Shown here: positions 17,546 through 25,451 of the stretch, one piece after another | Numbering within the stretch: the first letter of the stretch is position 1 | Layout: the number at the start of each line of letters is the position of its first letter | Assembly: GCA_023386815.1 (NCBI GenBank) | Contig: JAEWIZ010000022.1 | Location: forward strand, 124,001-188,000 | Length of the DNA stretch: 64,000 bases | Reading direction: 5' to 3' | From: Bacillota bacterium | GTDB taxonomy: Bacteria; Bacillota; Clostridia; Lachnospirales; Lachnospiraceae | Translations under genes and position numbers: made by a program | The notes under the pieces: generated by a model | The model's database searches: none | The model's input: only the letters and a program-made list of their open reading frames with translations | What the model was told of the DNA's origin: nothing

Positions 17546-18976
17546 TTAATTTGTTACCTTTTCTCGTACCTCTAGGAATTCCTCATATAGTTCACAAACC
17601 TCTTTTGCTGCATCCTCTTCAGGCATCTCACAGAAGATGCGAAGCAAGGGTTCTGTACCGGAAAAACGGGCTATAACCCAACCGCCATTCATAAAATAAA
17701 TCTTGCAGCCATCCAGATAGGATATCCGTTTTGTTTCATAAGGCAGTTCAGGAATTAGTTTATCGACCATCAGCTTACGATATATCTCTTCCTTCTTTTC
17801 ATGTGAAAAAACATAATCCCTTTCTTCCATATAGAAGCTGCCAAATTCATTTGCAATATCCTGACAGATTTCCGAAAGCTTTTTACCAAGAACGGCAATC
17901 ATCTCGATTAAGAGGGTTGCAGCATATACGCCGTCCTTTCCCTTAATATGACCACGAACCGTTAATCCACCAGAGGACTCTCCTCCGATTACTGCATCAG
18001 TCTCCTTCATTTTTGAGGAAATATGCTTAAAGCCCACCGGTACCTCATAGCATTTCTCTCCAAAGCTTTCCGCTACCTTATCTAACAAATGGGTGGTGGC
18101 GATATTGCGTACTGCCGCACCATGCCAGCCCTTATATTTAACCAAATAATAATAAAGCAGCACCAGAATGTCATTGGGATGCAGGAATTTACCATTATCA
18201 TCGATTACTCCAATTCGGTCTGCATCCCCATCCGTAGCAATTCCAATATCACAATGACGTTCAATCACATAGTTTTGCAGGCTCCGTAGAGTTATCGCAG
18301 AAGGCGAAGGAAGCTTCCCGCCAAACAAGGTATCGTGGCGATCATGGATCGTAGCCACCTCACACCGGGCAGTTAACAATATTGTCCGAAGCGAGGTTTC
18401 ACTTACTCCGTACATGGGATCAAGGGCAATCTTGAGGCCTCGGTCACGAATGGCCTGCATATCAATGGCTTCAATAATATTATCAATGTATTCATTCATC
18501 GGATTTATCTCGATAATTAATCCATTGCAGAGCGCCTTCTCATATTCTAGTTCAGGGATCTGTGCCTCATTCACATGGCTGATATAATTCTCTATCTCCT
18601 GTGTTTGAAATTCATCCGCATCCCTTCCCCCGGAGGTAAAAACCTTAATTCCGTTATAGATTGCCGGGTTATGGCTTGCTGTAACCATCATTCCATAAGG
18701 AAAATCGTGACTCATAACATAATACATAATCAGTGGCGTGGGTGATGATTTATTAATTAAATAAGCTTTTATGCCTTCCGCTGCAAAAATCTCTGCCGCC
18801 CATTTCATTGCTTCTTTTGATAAAAACCGCCGATCATAGCCAATAACAATTCCTTTTTCGGCCACACCTTCGTCGATCATCTTCATTGCCAAGGCTTTTG
18901 ACAGGATTTGAATATTTGCTTTCGTAAATTCATCACCAATGACAGCTCTCCAGCCACCTGTACCAAATTTTATCAT
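17546..18976 (-). CDS. Phosphohexomutase (phosphoglucomutase/phosphoacetylglucosamine-mutase-like)
   Basis: 476-residue cytoplasmic alpha-D-phosphohexomutase. All four family motifs are present: the phosphoserine loop MVTASHNPAIYNG near residue 100, the metal loop ATDGDADRIGV, the sugar-binding loop GGESSGG, and the C-terminal phosphate loop RFSGTEPLLRIFCE. It starts two bases after the phosphorylase stop, and its ribosome-binding site lies within the last codons of that gene, so the two are translationally coupled. That suggests it converts the phosphorylase product (inferred GlcNAc-1-phosphate) to the 6-phosphate. Family motifs alone cannot distinguish glucose, mannose or GlcNAc phosphates. 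Confidence 0.92.
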   Translation of the reverse strand: MIKFGTGGWRAVIGDEFTKANIQILSKALAMKMIDEGVAEKGIVIGYDRRFLSKEAMKWAAEIFAAEGIKAYLINKSSPTPLIMYYVMSHDFPYGMMVTASHNPAIYNGIKVFTSGGRDADEFQTQEIENYISHVNEAQIPELEYEKALCNGLIIEINPMNEYIDNIIEAIDMQAIRDRGLKIALDPMYGVSETSLRTILLTARCEVATIHDRHDTLFGGKLPSPSAITLRSLQNYVIERHCDIGIATDGDADRIGVIDDNGKFLHPNDILVLLYYYLVKYKGWHGAAVRNIATTHLLDKVAESFGEKCYEVPVGFKHISSKMKETDAVIGGESSGGLTVRGHIKGKDGVYAATLLIEMIAVLGKKLSEICQDIANEFGSFYMEERDYVFSHEKKEEIYRKLMVDKLIPELPYETKRISYLDGCKIYFMNGGWVIARFSGTEPLLRIFCEMPEEDAAKEVCELYEEFLEVREKVTN

Positions 18977-18978
18977 TG

Positions 18979-21462
18979 TTAAGCCTCCTTAATACCGCTT
19001 TCAGTGGAATTTATTTCAGTGAACGTGGAACTTTTTCCACTAACCGTGGAATGTGTTCCCTCTATCAGGGAGTTGCCCATGTAAACCACGATTTCATTGA
19101 CGGTACCCTGCGGCTGTACTTTAATCTGATCAACCATTTGTCCATTCAAGCATATGGACTTCACGCCCTTCATAACCCCTTCCGGATTTTTAATCTGGAT
19201 GTGATAAACCGCCCCTCTCCATTCACGAGTGATTTCAAATTCACTCCAATCCGAAGGAACACAGGGATCAATGAGTAGTTCATCAAACCCCGGCCGGATT
19301 CCCAGGATATATCTGGTTGCAGAAAAATATGCCCAGCCCCCGGTACCGGTCATAAATGGATGTCTTGCCCTGCCAAAGGCGGTATGCTCTTTTCCCATAA
19401 CGAATTGACAGTAGGAGTAAGGCTCTGCTTCCCGGATTTCAATTTGATCATTCTGATGATAAGGACATAGGGCATCATAAAATTTCATCGCACGATCACC
19501 ACGGCCAAGCTTGCATTCCGCAGCCCAAGCCCAAGGGTTGGGGTGACTGAAGATTGCCCCATTTTCTTTTAATCCTGGATAGACTCTGGTGATAAAGCCA
19601 ATATCATCATCCGGCTTTGTATAGGAAGGACCATTTAACATAATTCCATAAGGGGTATAGAGATATTTGTCGATGGAGTCCATAGCTCGAATTCCCTTAT
19701 CCCTGTCTGCAACACCGGAAAGAACTGCCCAGGCATTGGATTCTAAATGAATCTTACCTTCCTCATCCTCCATTGTTCCAATCTTCTTACCCTTATGGGT
19801 AATGCCTCGGATATACCACTCCTGATCCCAAAGCTCCTTATCACAGGCTGCTTTTACCTGTTCCTGCATCGACCTGTATCGTTCTACATCTGTAGTTTTT
19901 CCGAGATGTTTAGCTACCTCAAGGAAATTGTCCAGTGCCCAGTAATGTAAAAAAGATACCATCGCACTTTCTCCGCCGCCTAAATTCAAACAGTCATTCC
20001 AATCCGCTCTGAGTCCCTTACATATACCTGTAGCACCTACCTGTTCAAAGGAGAAATCAAGAATCCTGGTCAAGTGCTCGTAGACGGTACCGCTGCCGCC
20101 ATCCGCATAGGTAATTTCCTCATCTAAGAAGGAAAGTTCTCCTGTTTCCTTGACATATTCCACAATGGAACTTACCAACCAAAGAGCATCATCGGAGCAA
20201 GCCTGATCAATGCCGTGAATCATATCATCTTTGTTCGGGGTTGGTATCACGGTTGGAGATTTGAATGGCTTTATATCATTATCCGGTGCAAACCACTCCG
20301 GTTGAAATAGGTGCAGTCCGTAACCTTTGGAAACAAGTGCTCTTAGCAGCTCCACAATTCTTTGTCTGCATTTCTCCGGGTTGGAATGGGGTACCGTCAT
20401 TGAGTCCTGGGAGGTATCACGATACCCCAGACCTGTTCTTCCACCTACTTCAATAAAAGACGCAAATCTTGAGAACATAATATTAATCTCTGCCTGGTAT
20501 AAGGTCCAAATGTTGATCAAGGTATTCATACCTTCATTCGGCGTATGTATCTGAAGCTTTTTTAATTTCTCAGCCCAAAAGTTAGACAGTTGTAGAAAGA
20601 CTTCATCCACCTTTGCCAGCTCGGAATATTTTGCGCGAATCTTTCTGCCTTCTGCTCTTGCTCCTTCTCCCAACATAAAAATAATCCTAATCTCTTCTCC
20701 CGGTTTTAGAGTTATTCTCTTATGCAGGGAGCCGCAGTGATTATTACCCTTCTCATAAGAACCGCTGCAAATTCCTAATTCTACAGCCGTAGGATTGCTT
20801 TCCGTATGGTATAATCCAAGGAATTTATCCCGCAAGCAGTCGAAGCTATCAGGATCAAAGTTTGCAGTAAAGTACTGATATCCAAACTCTTCATAGAATA
20901 AATCATGCTCAATAATTCCATCCTCATAGGAGGAGCCGGCGGCATAGTTACTCATCTGAAAATTTCGGTTATCCATATCAATGTGATGATAAGAGAATTC
21001 AAGGTAGGAAAATACACTTAAGCTTCTTTCCTTATCATCATTATTTTTAATTTTAACATCCCATAATTCCACCGGATCTTCCATTGGAATAAATAAAGTC
21101 TGCTCTGCCTGGATCTTCTTATAGTCACAGGTATAGGTTGAGTAAGATAGACCATGCCTGCACTGATAACTTGCCTCATTAAGTGGTTTTCCAACCGGTT
21201 GCCAGGAGATACTCCAGTAATCCTTTGTCTCCTCATCCCTCAGGTAAACATAATGACCAGGCCGATCCATGGGAACACTATTTGCACGGAATCTGGTAAT
21301 ACGATGATACTCCGGTGATTTATAGAATAAATATCCACCTGCCGTGTGATTCACTACCCCACACATGTCCTTGACGCCCAGATAATTTGTCCATGAGATT
21401 GGCAAATCAACGCGTTCTATTACATACTCTCTCCTACTATTATCAAAATAGCCATAGTTCAA
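18979..21462 (-). CDS. chbP: GH94 phosphorylase, probably N,N'-diacetylchitobiose phosphorylase
   Basis: 827-residue cytoplasmic GH94 (former GT36) enzyme that uses phosphate to split a beta-linked disaccharide into a sugar 1-phosphate and a free sugar. The general acid is in GLRADWNDCLNLGGGE (Asp near 487). Several stretches match chitobiose phosphorylases rather than cellobiose phosphorylases: YGYFDN at the start, RPGHYVYLRDEETKDYWSIS, SRFASFIEVGGRTGLGYRDT, and KSPTVIPTPNKDD. Cellobiose enzymes have GIGRGMGFRD at the third position. The proposed reaction is (GlcNAc)2 + Pi to GlcNAc-1-P + GlcNAc. The start is a TTG with GGAGGT eight bases upstream. It heads an operon with the phosphohexomutase, next to the transporter. 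The sub-family call is from memory of the family and should be tested. Confidence 0.85.
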   Translation of the reverse strand: MNYGYFDNSRREYVIERVDLPISWTNYLGVKDMCGVVNHTAGGYLFYKSPEYHRITRFRANSVPMDRPGHYVYLRDEETKDYWSISWQPVGKPLNEASYQCRHGLSYSTYTCDYKKIQAEQTLFIPMEDPVELWDVKIKNNDDKERSLSVFSYLEFSYHHIDMDNRNFQMSNYAAGSSYEDGIIEHDLFYEEFGYQYFTANFDPDSFDCLRDKFLGLYHTESNPTAVELGICSGSYEKGNNHCGSLHKRITLKPGEEIRIIFMLGEGARAEGRKIRAKYSELAKVDEVFLQLSNFWAEKLKKLQIHTPNEGMNTLINIWTLYQAEINIMFSRFASFIEVGGRTGLGYRDTSQDSMTVPHSNPEKCRQRIVELLRALVSKGYGLHLFQPEWFAPDNDIKPFKSPTVIPTPNKDDMIHGIDQACSDDALWLVSSIVEYVKETGELSFLDEEITYADGGSGTVYEHLTRILDFSFEQVGATGICKGLRADWNDCLNLGGGESAMVSFLHYWALDNFLEVAKHLGKTTDVERYRSMQEQVKAACDKELWDQEWYIRGITHKGKKIGTMEDEEGKIHLESNAWAVLSGVADRDKGIRAMDSIDKYLYTPYGIMLNGPSYTKPDDDIGFITRVYPGLKENGAIFSHPNPWAWAAECKLGRGDRAMKFYDALCPYHQNDQIEIREAEPYSYCQFVMGKEHTAFGRARHPFMTGTGGWAYFSATRYILGIRPGFDELLIDPCVPSDWSEFEITREWRGAVYHIQIKNPEGVMKGVKSICLNGQMVDQIKVQPQGTVNEIVVYMGNSLIEGTHSTVSGKSSTFTEINSTESGIKEA

Positions 21463-21507
21463 AATAATACACCTCCCAATTCATCCTTAAAACAAGGGAT
21501 TCACTGT

Positions 21508-21551
21508 AAGTGATGAAACCCGCCTTGACGGCTATCTCATATCCTTCACTT
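21508..21551 (-). promoter_or_regulatory. Possible structured leader of chbP
   Basis: Six-base outer arms (21508-21513, 21546-21551) enclose a small GCC/GGC hairpin and partly complementary stretches. A minus-strand TATAAT at 21579-21574 lies just upstream, so the structure would be in the chbP 5' leader. It could instead be a U-poor terminator of the repeat-rich gene upstream. I recognise no riboswitch class. Confidence 0.3.
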
Positions 21552-21635
21552 GCAGAATATTCCTCTTATCATAATTATAATAAATGGGGAGGTGATTACT
21601 ATTGCTGAGAATGTCAATATTTGATTTTAATTGCT

Positions 21636-22133
21636 CTAGTTATTATCGTTAAAAGAGCTGCCTGAATCAAAGCTGTTACTATCAAAGCTGCTATTGTCAA
21701 AGCTGTTATTATCAAAGCTGTTATTGTCGAAGCTGTTATTATCAAAGCCGTTACTGCCAAAGCTATTATCAAAATTGTTATGATCATAACTGTTATTAAA
21801 ACCGTTATTGTCAGAGCCACTGTTGATATTATAATCTATAGCATCCGGGATTCCATCATGATCGATGTCCCTATGCCACTCCATATGATCCGGAATTCCA
21901 TTAAAATTTCTATCCTGAGATCCTTCCATATGATCTGGAACTCCATTGAAATTCATATCATTCATCATATTCATAGAGTTCATATCATTTCCAAAGTTAT
22001 TACTGTTATGATTCTGAAAATGATTTGTATGACCGGCGTCCGATCTTGTATTAGAGCCCTTCGTTGAATTGATTAATTGCATGATAACACTTATAAACAC
22101 AAACAAGATGATTATTCCTAAAATTGGTCCCAT
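21636..22133 (-). CDS. Membrane-anchored Asn/Asp-rich repeat protein with Ca-binding-like loops
   Basis: 165-residue protein of unknown function. It begins with one hydrophobic segment (PILGIIILFVFISVIMQLIN) with no clear cleavage site. Three DxNxNG-type loops follow at about 55-105 (MNFNGVPDHME, DRNFNGIPDHME, DIDHDGIPDAID), like calcium-binding thrombospondin-3 or dockerin loops. The last third is low-complexity, with tandem five-residue units of the form FDNNS. The tail is made only of F, D, N, S and G with one Y and H cluster. GGGAGAGG precedes the ATG. It probably sits at the cell surface and may bind calcium; this is inferred. Neighbours give no clue. Confidence 0.7.
   Translation of the reverse strand: MGPILGIIILFVFISVIMQLINSTKGSNTRSDAGHTNHFQNHNSNNFGNDMNSMNMMNDMNFNGVPDHMEGSQDRNFNGIPDHMEWHRDIDHDGIPDAIDYNINSGSDNNGFNNSYDHNNFDNSFGSNGFDNNSFDNNSFDNNSFDNSSFDSNSFDSGSSFNDNN
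21667..21771. repeat. 15-bp coding minisatellite
   Basis: About seven copies of a 15-bp unit (consensus tcaaagctgttatta on the plus strand) in tandem, first exact units at 21667, 21682, 21697, 21712, 21727 and 21742. It encodes the FDNNS-type units of the repeat protein. Fifteen-base units keep the frame, so copy-number change would alter only protein length. Confidence 0.9.
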
Positions 22134-22288
22134 TCTACCTCTCCCATTCGATGTGCAATGACTTTTATTAATGCCTTTACCATATCATACTATTTTCTAA
22201 TATTATACTGTAATTAATCAATCGTTGCAACCGAAAGAGTCAATAGGCAAATATATAGATTATCATAAGCAGAAACCATGGAAAGAGA

Positions 22289-22370
22289 AGCCAGGATGTA
22301 AGAGCCCTATAAATAGGCTTTACATCCTGGCTCATAAAATAATTGCGTAGCAGTTAAACTACTACGCAAT
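22289..22370 (-). terminator. Two consecutive hairpins after the aconitase-family gene
   Basis: The first on the minus strand has 9-bp arms (22342-22350 and 22362-22370) and is followed by TATTTTAT. The second has 13-bp arms (22289-22301 and 22320-22332) with a smaller hairpin inside. They start about 29 bases after the stop codon and together should be a strong terminator. Confidence 0.75.
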
Positions 22371-22398
22371 AGAGTTAATATTATTTGGGATTACATCG

Positions 22399-24678
22399 TT
22401 AGCCTCTATAATAATTAATTAGACATCCCTTGAGAATAATTGCTCTCTCATCCTCGGTCAATTCACCTAACTGCAGGGTAAACTCCGTCATGTCCTTATT
22501 TACAACATAAGCCTTAATTTCAGAAATCTTTTCAGCTACTGCTTTCTTAATATCCTTAACAAAGATATAATCACCATTCTCAAACGGCAGATCGCCTTTT
22601 AATAAGAAAGGAAGCATACCCCAGTTAATCAGATTAGAGCGATAACGCTTTGTTGCATATTCATTTGCAATATTAGCAAATCCGCCCAGTACCTTCTGGC
22701 AGCTGGCTGCCTGCTCTCTTGCAGAGCCGTCACCAGGCTTTACAGCAAAGATGGTGCTACCGATCTGAGTACTTGATTTGTCAACATCAAATTTAGTCTC
22801 TATTTTTTCATATACCTCTTTTAACTCACTGTTTGCAGTAATTACATCATCTCCGGCAATTCTTGCTTTTTCCGCCTTTTGAACCTCTTTTGCACGACCA
22901 ACATAGGCCGGATCTTTACGGGATAAGGTGAATTCTGCAAGACCCAGTGGATTAGACCGATAGGAAGAGGTCTCACCGGAAGGAATTAACTCATCGGTGG
23001 TTGTAACAGGGTCATGAATTTCAGATACTACCTTTAAAATTAAATCCTCACTTAATGCAGTCATTATCGGCCAGTCTACGATTCCAGGTCCGAATTTAAC
23101 TTCTACACTTGGATCCGCCTTACCTACTCCGTCATAGACACGATTCTCATAGATGGTACGATCAAAGAAATACTTTGGTTTTGAGAAATTCACATCAATC
23201 TCTTCTGCAGAGGTTAAATAACCCTTGTTGGCAGCAGTTGCAGCGATAGATTTCGCATCCATTAAGGCTACGGAAGCGATCTGTCCATTGGTAACCTTAG
23301 AGCCTTCACGGTTAGGGAAGTTTCTGGTGGTATGGCGAATACTAAAGCCATTGTTTGCCGGAACATCACCGGCACCAAAGCATGGTCCGCAGAAAGCGGT
23401 TCGAATGGTAGCACCTGCTGACATTAAGGTAGCAATGGCACCATTCTTAACCAGCTCCATCATGACCGGTTGGCTGGCAGGGTAAACACTTAAAGAAAAT
23501 TCATCTGCTCCTATGTACTTGCCTTTTAAGATATCTGCAGCATCGCAAATGTTTTCAAAGCCACCTCCGGCACAACCAGCGATACTTCCCTGGTCTACAT
23601 ATAATTTACCGTTTCGTACTTTATCCTTTAAGGAGTAGTTCACTTTATTACCAAGACTTACGATTGCCTTCTTCTCTACTTCATCTAAAATATCATAGAG
23701 ATTAGCATTCAACTCATCGATTGTGTAAACATTGCTTGGGTGGAAAGGCATTGCGATCATTGGCTTGATTTCCGACAGATCCACATATACCATACCATCA
23801 TAATATGCAGCCTTTTCCGGCTTAAGCTCTTGATAAGATGCTCCCCGTCCGTGCTGCTCATAATATTCTTTTACAGAGGAATCTGTTTCCCAAATGGAGG
23901 AGAGACAGGTGGTCTCTGTTGTCATTACATCGATACCAATTCTAAAATCAACACTCAGATTCTTAATACCGTCTCCGACAAATTCCATCACCTTATTATT
24001 AACATAACCGTTTGCAAATACCTTGCCGATAATTGCAAGAGCAACGTCCTGCGGACCAACACCCTTTCTAGGTGTACCGGATAGATAAATAGCAACTACT
24101 TCCGGCATGTTAATATCATAGGTTTTACTTAATATCTGCTTTACGAGCTCAGGTCCGCCCTCACCGACCGCCATGGTACCTAATGCACCGTATCTGGTGT
24201 GGCTGTCGGAGCCAAGGATCATTTTTCCGCCTTCTGCCATCATTTCACGGGCATACTGGTGAATAACTGCCTGATGAGGTGGAACGTAAACACCACCATA
24301 CTTCTTTGCACAAGACAAACCAAACATATGATCATCTTCATTAATGGTACCACCTACTGCACATAGGCTGTTATGGCAGTTTGTCAATACATAGGGTACC
24401 GGAAATTTCTCAAGACCACTGGCTCTCGCTGTCTGTATGATTCCGACAAAAGTGATATCATGGGATATCAGCTTATCAAATTTGATCTTCAGTTTTTTGT
24501 CGTTATCCGAGGTGTTATGGCTTGTTAAAATCCCGTAAGCCATCGTTCCTTTTTTCGCATCTTCTTTCCTTATTTCTGTACCGAATTTAGAGGCTAATGC
24601 TGCACTTGCCTGCCCATTGTCTTCAATAATTTCAGTACCATTTAGTAAGTAGACTCCTTGCTCGTATAATTTTACCAT
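22399..24678 (-). CDS. Aconitase-family hydratase with complete [4Fe-4S] ligands
   Basis: 759-residue cytoplasmic hydro-lyase of the aconitase superfamily. The three cluster cysteines are present: Cys369 in GSIAGCAGGG and Cys430/Cys433 in CGPCFGAGD. GSDSHTRYGALGT and RNFPNREGSK are active-site loops. The C-terminal swivelling domain follows. The sequence departs from housekeeping aconitases (GSCTN is replaced by AGCAGG), so it belongs to the less-studied group often annotated only as hydratase. It may act as aconitase or on a related tricarboxylate. The ATG at 24678 has GGAGG upstream; a TTG four codons earlier lies inside that site. It follows the small anchored protein by 35 bases. Confidence 0.85.
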   Translation of the reverse strand: MVKLYEQGVYLLNGTEIIEDNGQASAALASKFGTEIRKEDAKKGTMAYGILTSHNTSDNDKKLKIKFDKLISHDITFVGIIQTARASGLEKFPVPYVLTNCHNSLCAVGGTINEDDHMFGLSCAKKYGGVYVPPHQAVIHQYAREMMAEGGKMILGSDSHTRYGALGTMAVGEGGPELVKQILSKTYDINMPEVVAIYLSGTPRKGVGPQDVALAIIGKVFANGYVNNKVMEFVGDGIKNLSVDFRIGIDVMTTETTCLSSIWETDSSVKEYYEQHGRGASYQELKPEKAAYYDGMVYVDLSEIKPMIAMPFHPSNVYTIDELNANLYDILDEVEKKAIVSLGNKVNYSLKDKVRNGKLYVDQGSIAGCAGGGFENICDAADILKGKYIGADEFSLSVYPASQPVMMELVKNGAIATLMSAGATIRTAFCGPCFGAGDVPANNGFSIRHTTRNFPNREGSKVTNGQIASVALMDAKSIAATAANKGYLTSAEEIDVNFSKPKYFFDRTIYENRVYDGVGKADPSVEVKFGPGIVDWPIMTALSEDLILKVVSEIHDPVTTTDELIPSGETSSYRSNPLGLAEFTLSRKDPAYVGRAKEVQKAEKARIAGDDVITANSELKEVYEKIETKFDVDKSSTQIGSTIFAVKPGDGSAREQAASCQKVLGGFANIANEYATKRYRSNLINWGMLPFLLKGDLPFENGDYIFVKDIKKAVAEKISEIKAYVVNKDMTEFTLQLGELTEDERAIILKGCLINYYRG

Positions 24679-24713
24679 TTGTACCTCCAATTACCCTTGT
24701 TTAGGGCTCTCAT

Positions 24714-25247
24714 TTAGTCCAATATTATATTTTCACTGAGGTCAATATCGTAGGACTCGTCACAATAGATTTCATTTGTGTTGCCAAAGATGCCATTCTT
24801 AGCTTTTACTGTCATTTTAATGATATTTGGATCATCTGTCTTATCAAATTTAATTCTAACATTACCACTGAATTTACCATTAAAAATTCCTGAGTCGGTA
24901 AATAATTCCTCGTTGTTTTCAAATTTAAAACGAATTTCAAGGTTAGCTTCAGCGCCGGTTAAATTAATCTCTTTTGCTGCCTCAGTATAAGTGCTGTTTG
25001 CTTCGATATTCTCTACAGTAGCTTCTTCCGTTAAAGGACCCTGGGAATAAACATAATATGTTTTTACATATTCAAGCTTTAAGTCTGTATTATTCGTTAT
25101 CTGGTACTTGTCATACCCACTTTCTACAAACATAAACACAGCGGATAAAACCAATATAATAATTGCTGCAATACCAACAAACGCAACATTTGTTTTTGAA
25201 TCAAAAAAACTTGGTTTTACTTCAGGTGCTTTTTTAATCCTCTTCAT
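24714..25247 (-). CDS. Small membrane-anchored protein of unknown function
   Basis: I do not recognise this 177-residue protein. It has a short basic cytoplasmic N-terminus, one membrane segment at about 20-42 (VAFVGIAAIIILVLSAVFMF), then an extracytoplasmic domain of about 130 residues rich in Asn, Glu and beta-strand-like sequence (LEIRFKFENNEELF, GNVRIKFDKTDDPN). The ATG at 25247 is preferred: GGAGGAAAG lies just upstream and a basic start suits the anchor. It precedes the aconitase-family gene by 35 bases and may share its transcript. Confidence 0.75.
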   Translation of the reverse strand: MKRIKKAPEVKPSFFDSKTNVAFVGIAAIIILVLSAVFMFVESGYDKYQITNNTDLKLEYVKTYYVYSQGPLTEEATVENIEANSTYTEAAKEINLTGAEANLEIRFKFENNEELFTDSGIFNGKFSGNVRIKFDKTDDPNIIKMTVKAKNGIFGNTNEIYCDESYDIDLSENIILD

Positions 25248-25291
25248 GTACTTTCCTCCATATATACTCTTCAGATTTTCAGACATCCTTA

Positions 25292-25320
25292 ATGATAATA
25301 GGATACGACAAAATAATCAA
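25292..25320 (-). promoter_or_regulatory. Promoter of the small anchored protein gene
   Basis: Minus-strand TTGATT (25320-25315), a 17-base spacer and TATCAT (25297-25292), about 45 bases before the start codon. Confidence 0.5.
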
Positions 25321-25451
25321 GTACTATTTTGCTTTTTTCTTACTTTCCAGCTAAGAAATCAATGGCAAAAACAAAAAAGACGATTACAATATGCGCTCTC
25401 TGAATAATACTTCTTTTATGACGGAAAATAGACACCAAATATGATTATATA

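Noticed and set aside
21614..21820. Alternative-frame open stretch of hydrophobic residues across the 15-bp repeat
   Set aside because: The repeat is also read in this frame because its unit is a multiple of three. The Ile/Thr/Ala pattern is an artefact of the repeat; the other frame has a start site, membrane anchor and calcium-like loops.
22289..22370. CRISPR-like repeat
   Set aside because: Two unrelated hairpins, not spaced direct repeats.
23740..24084. 114-codon plus-strand frame inside the aconitase-family gene
   Set aside because: Antisense shadow of a well-conserved gene with no start signals.
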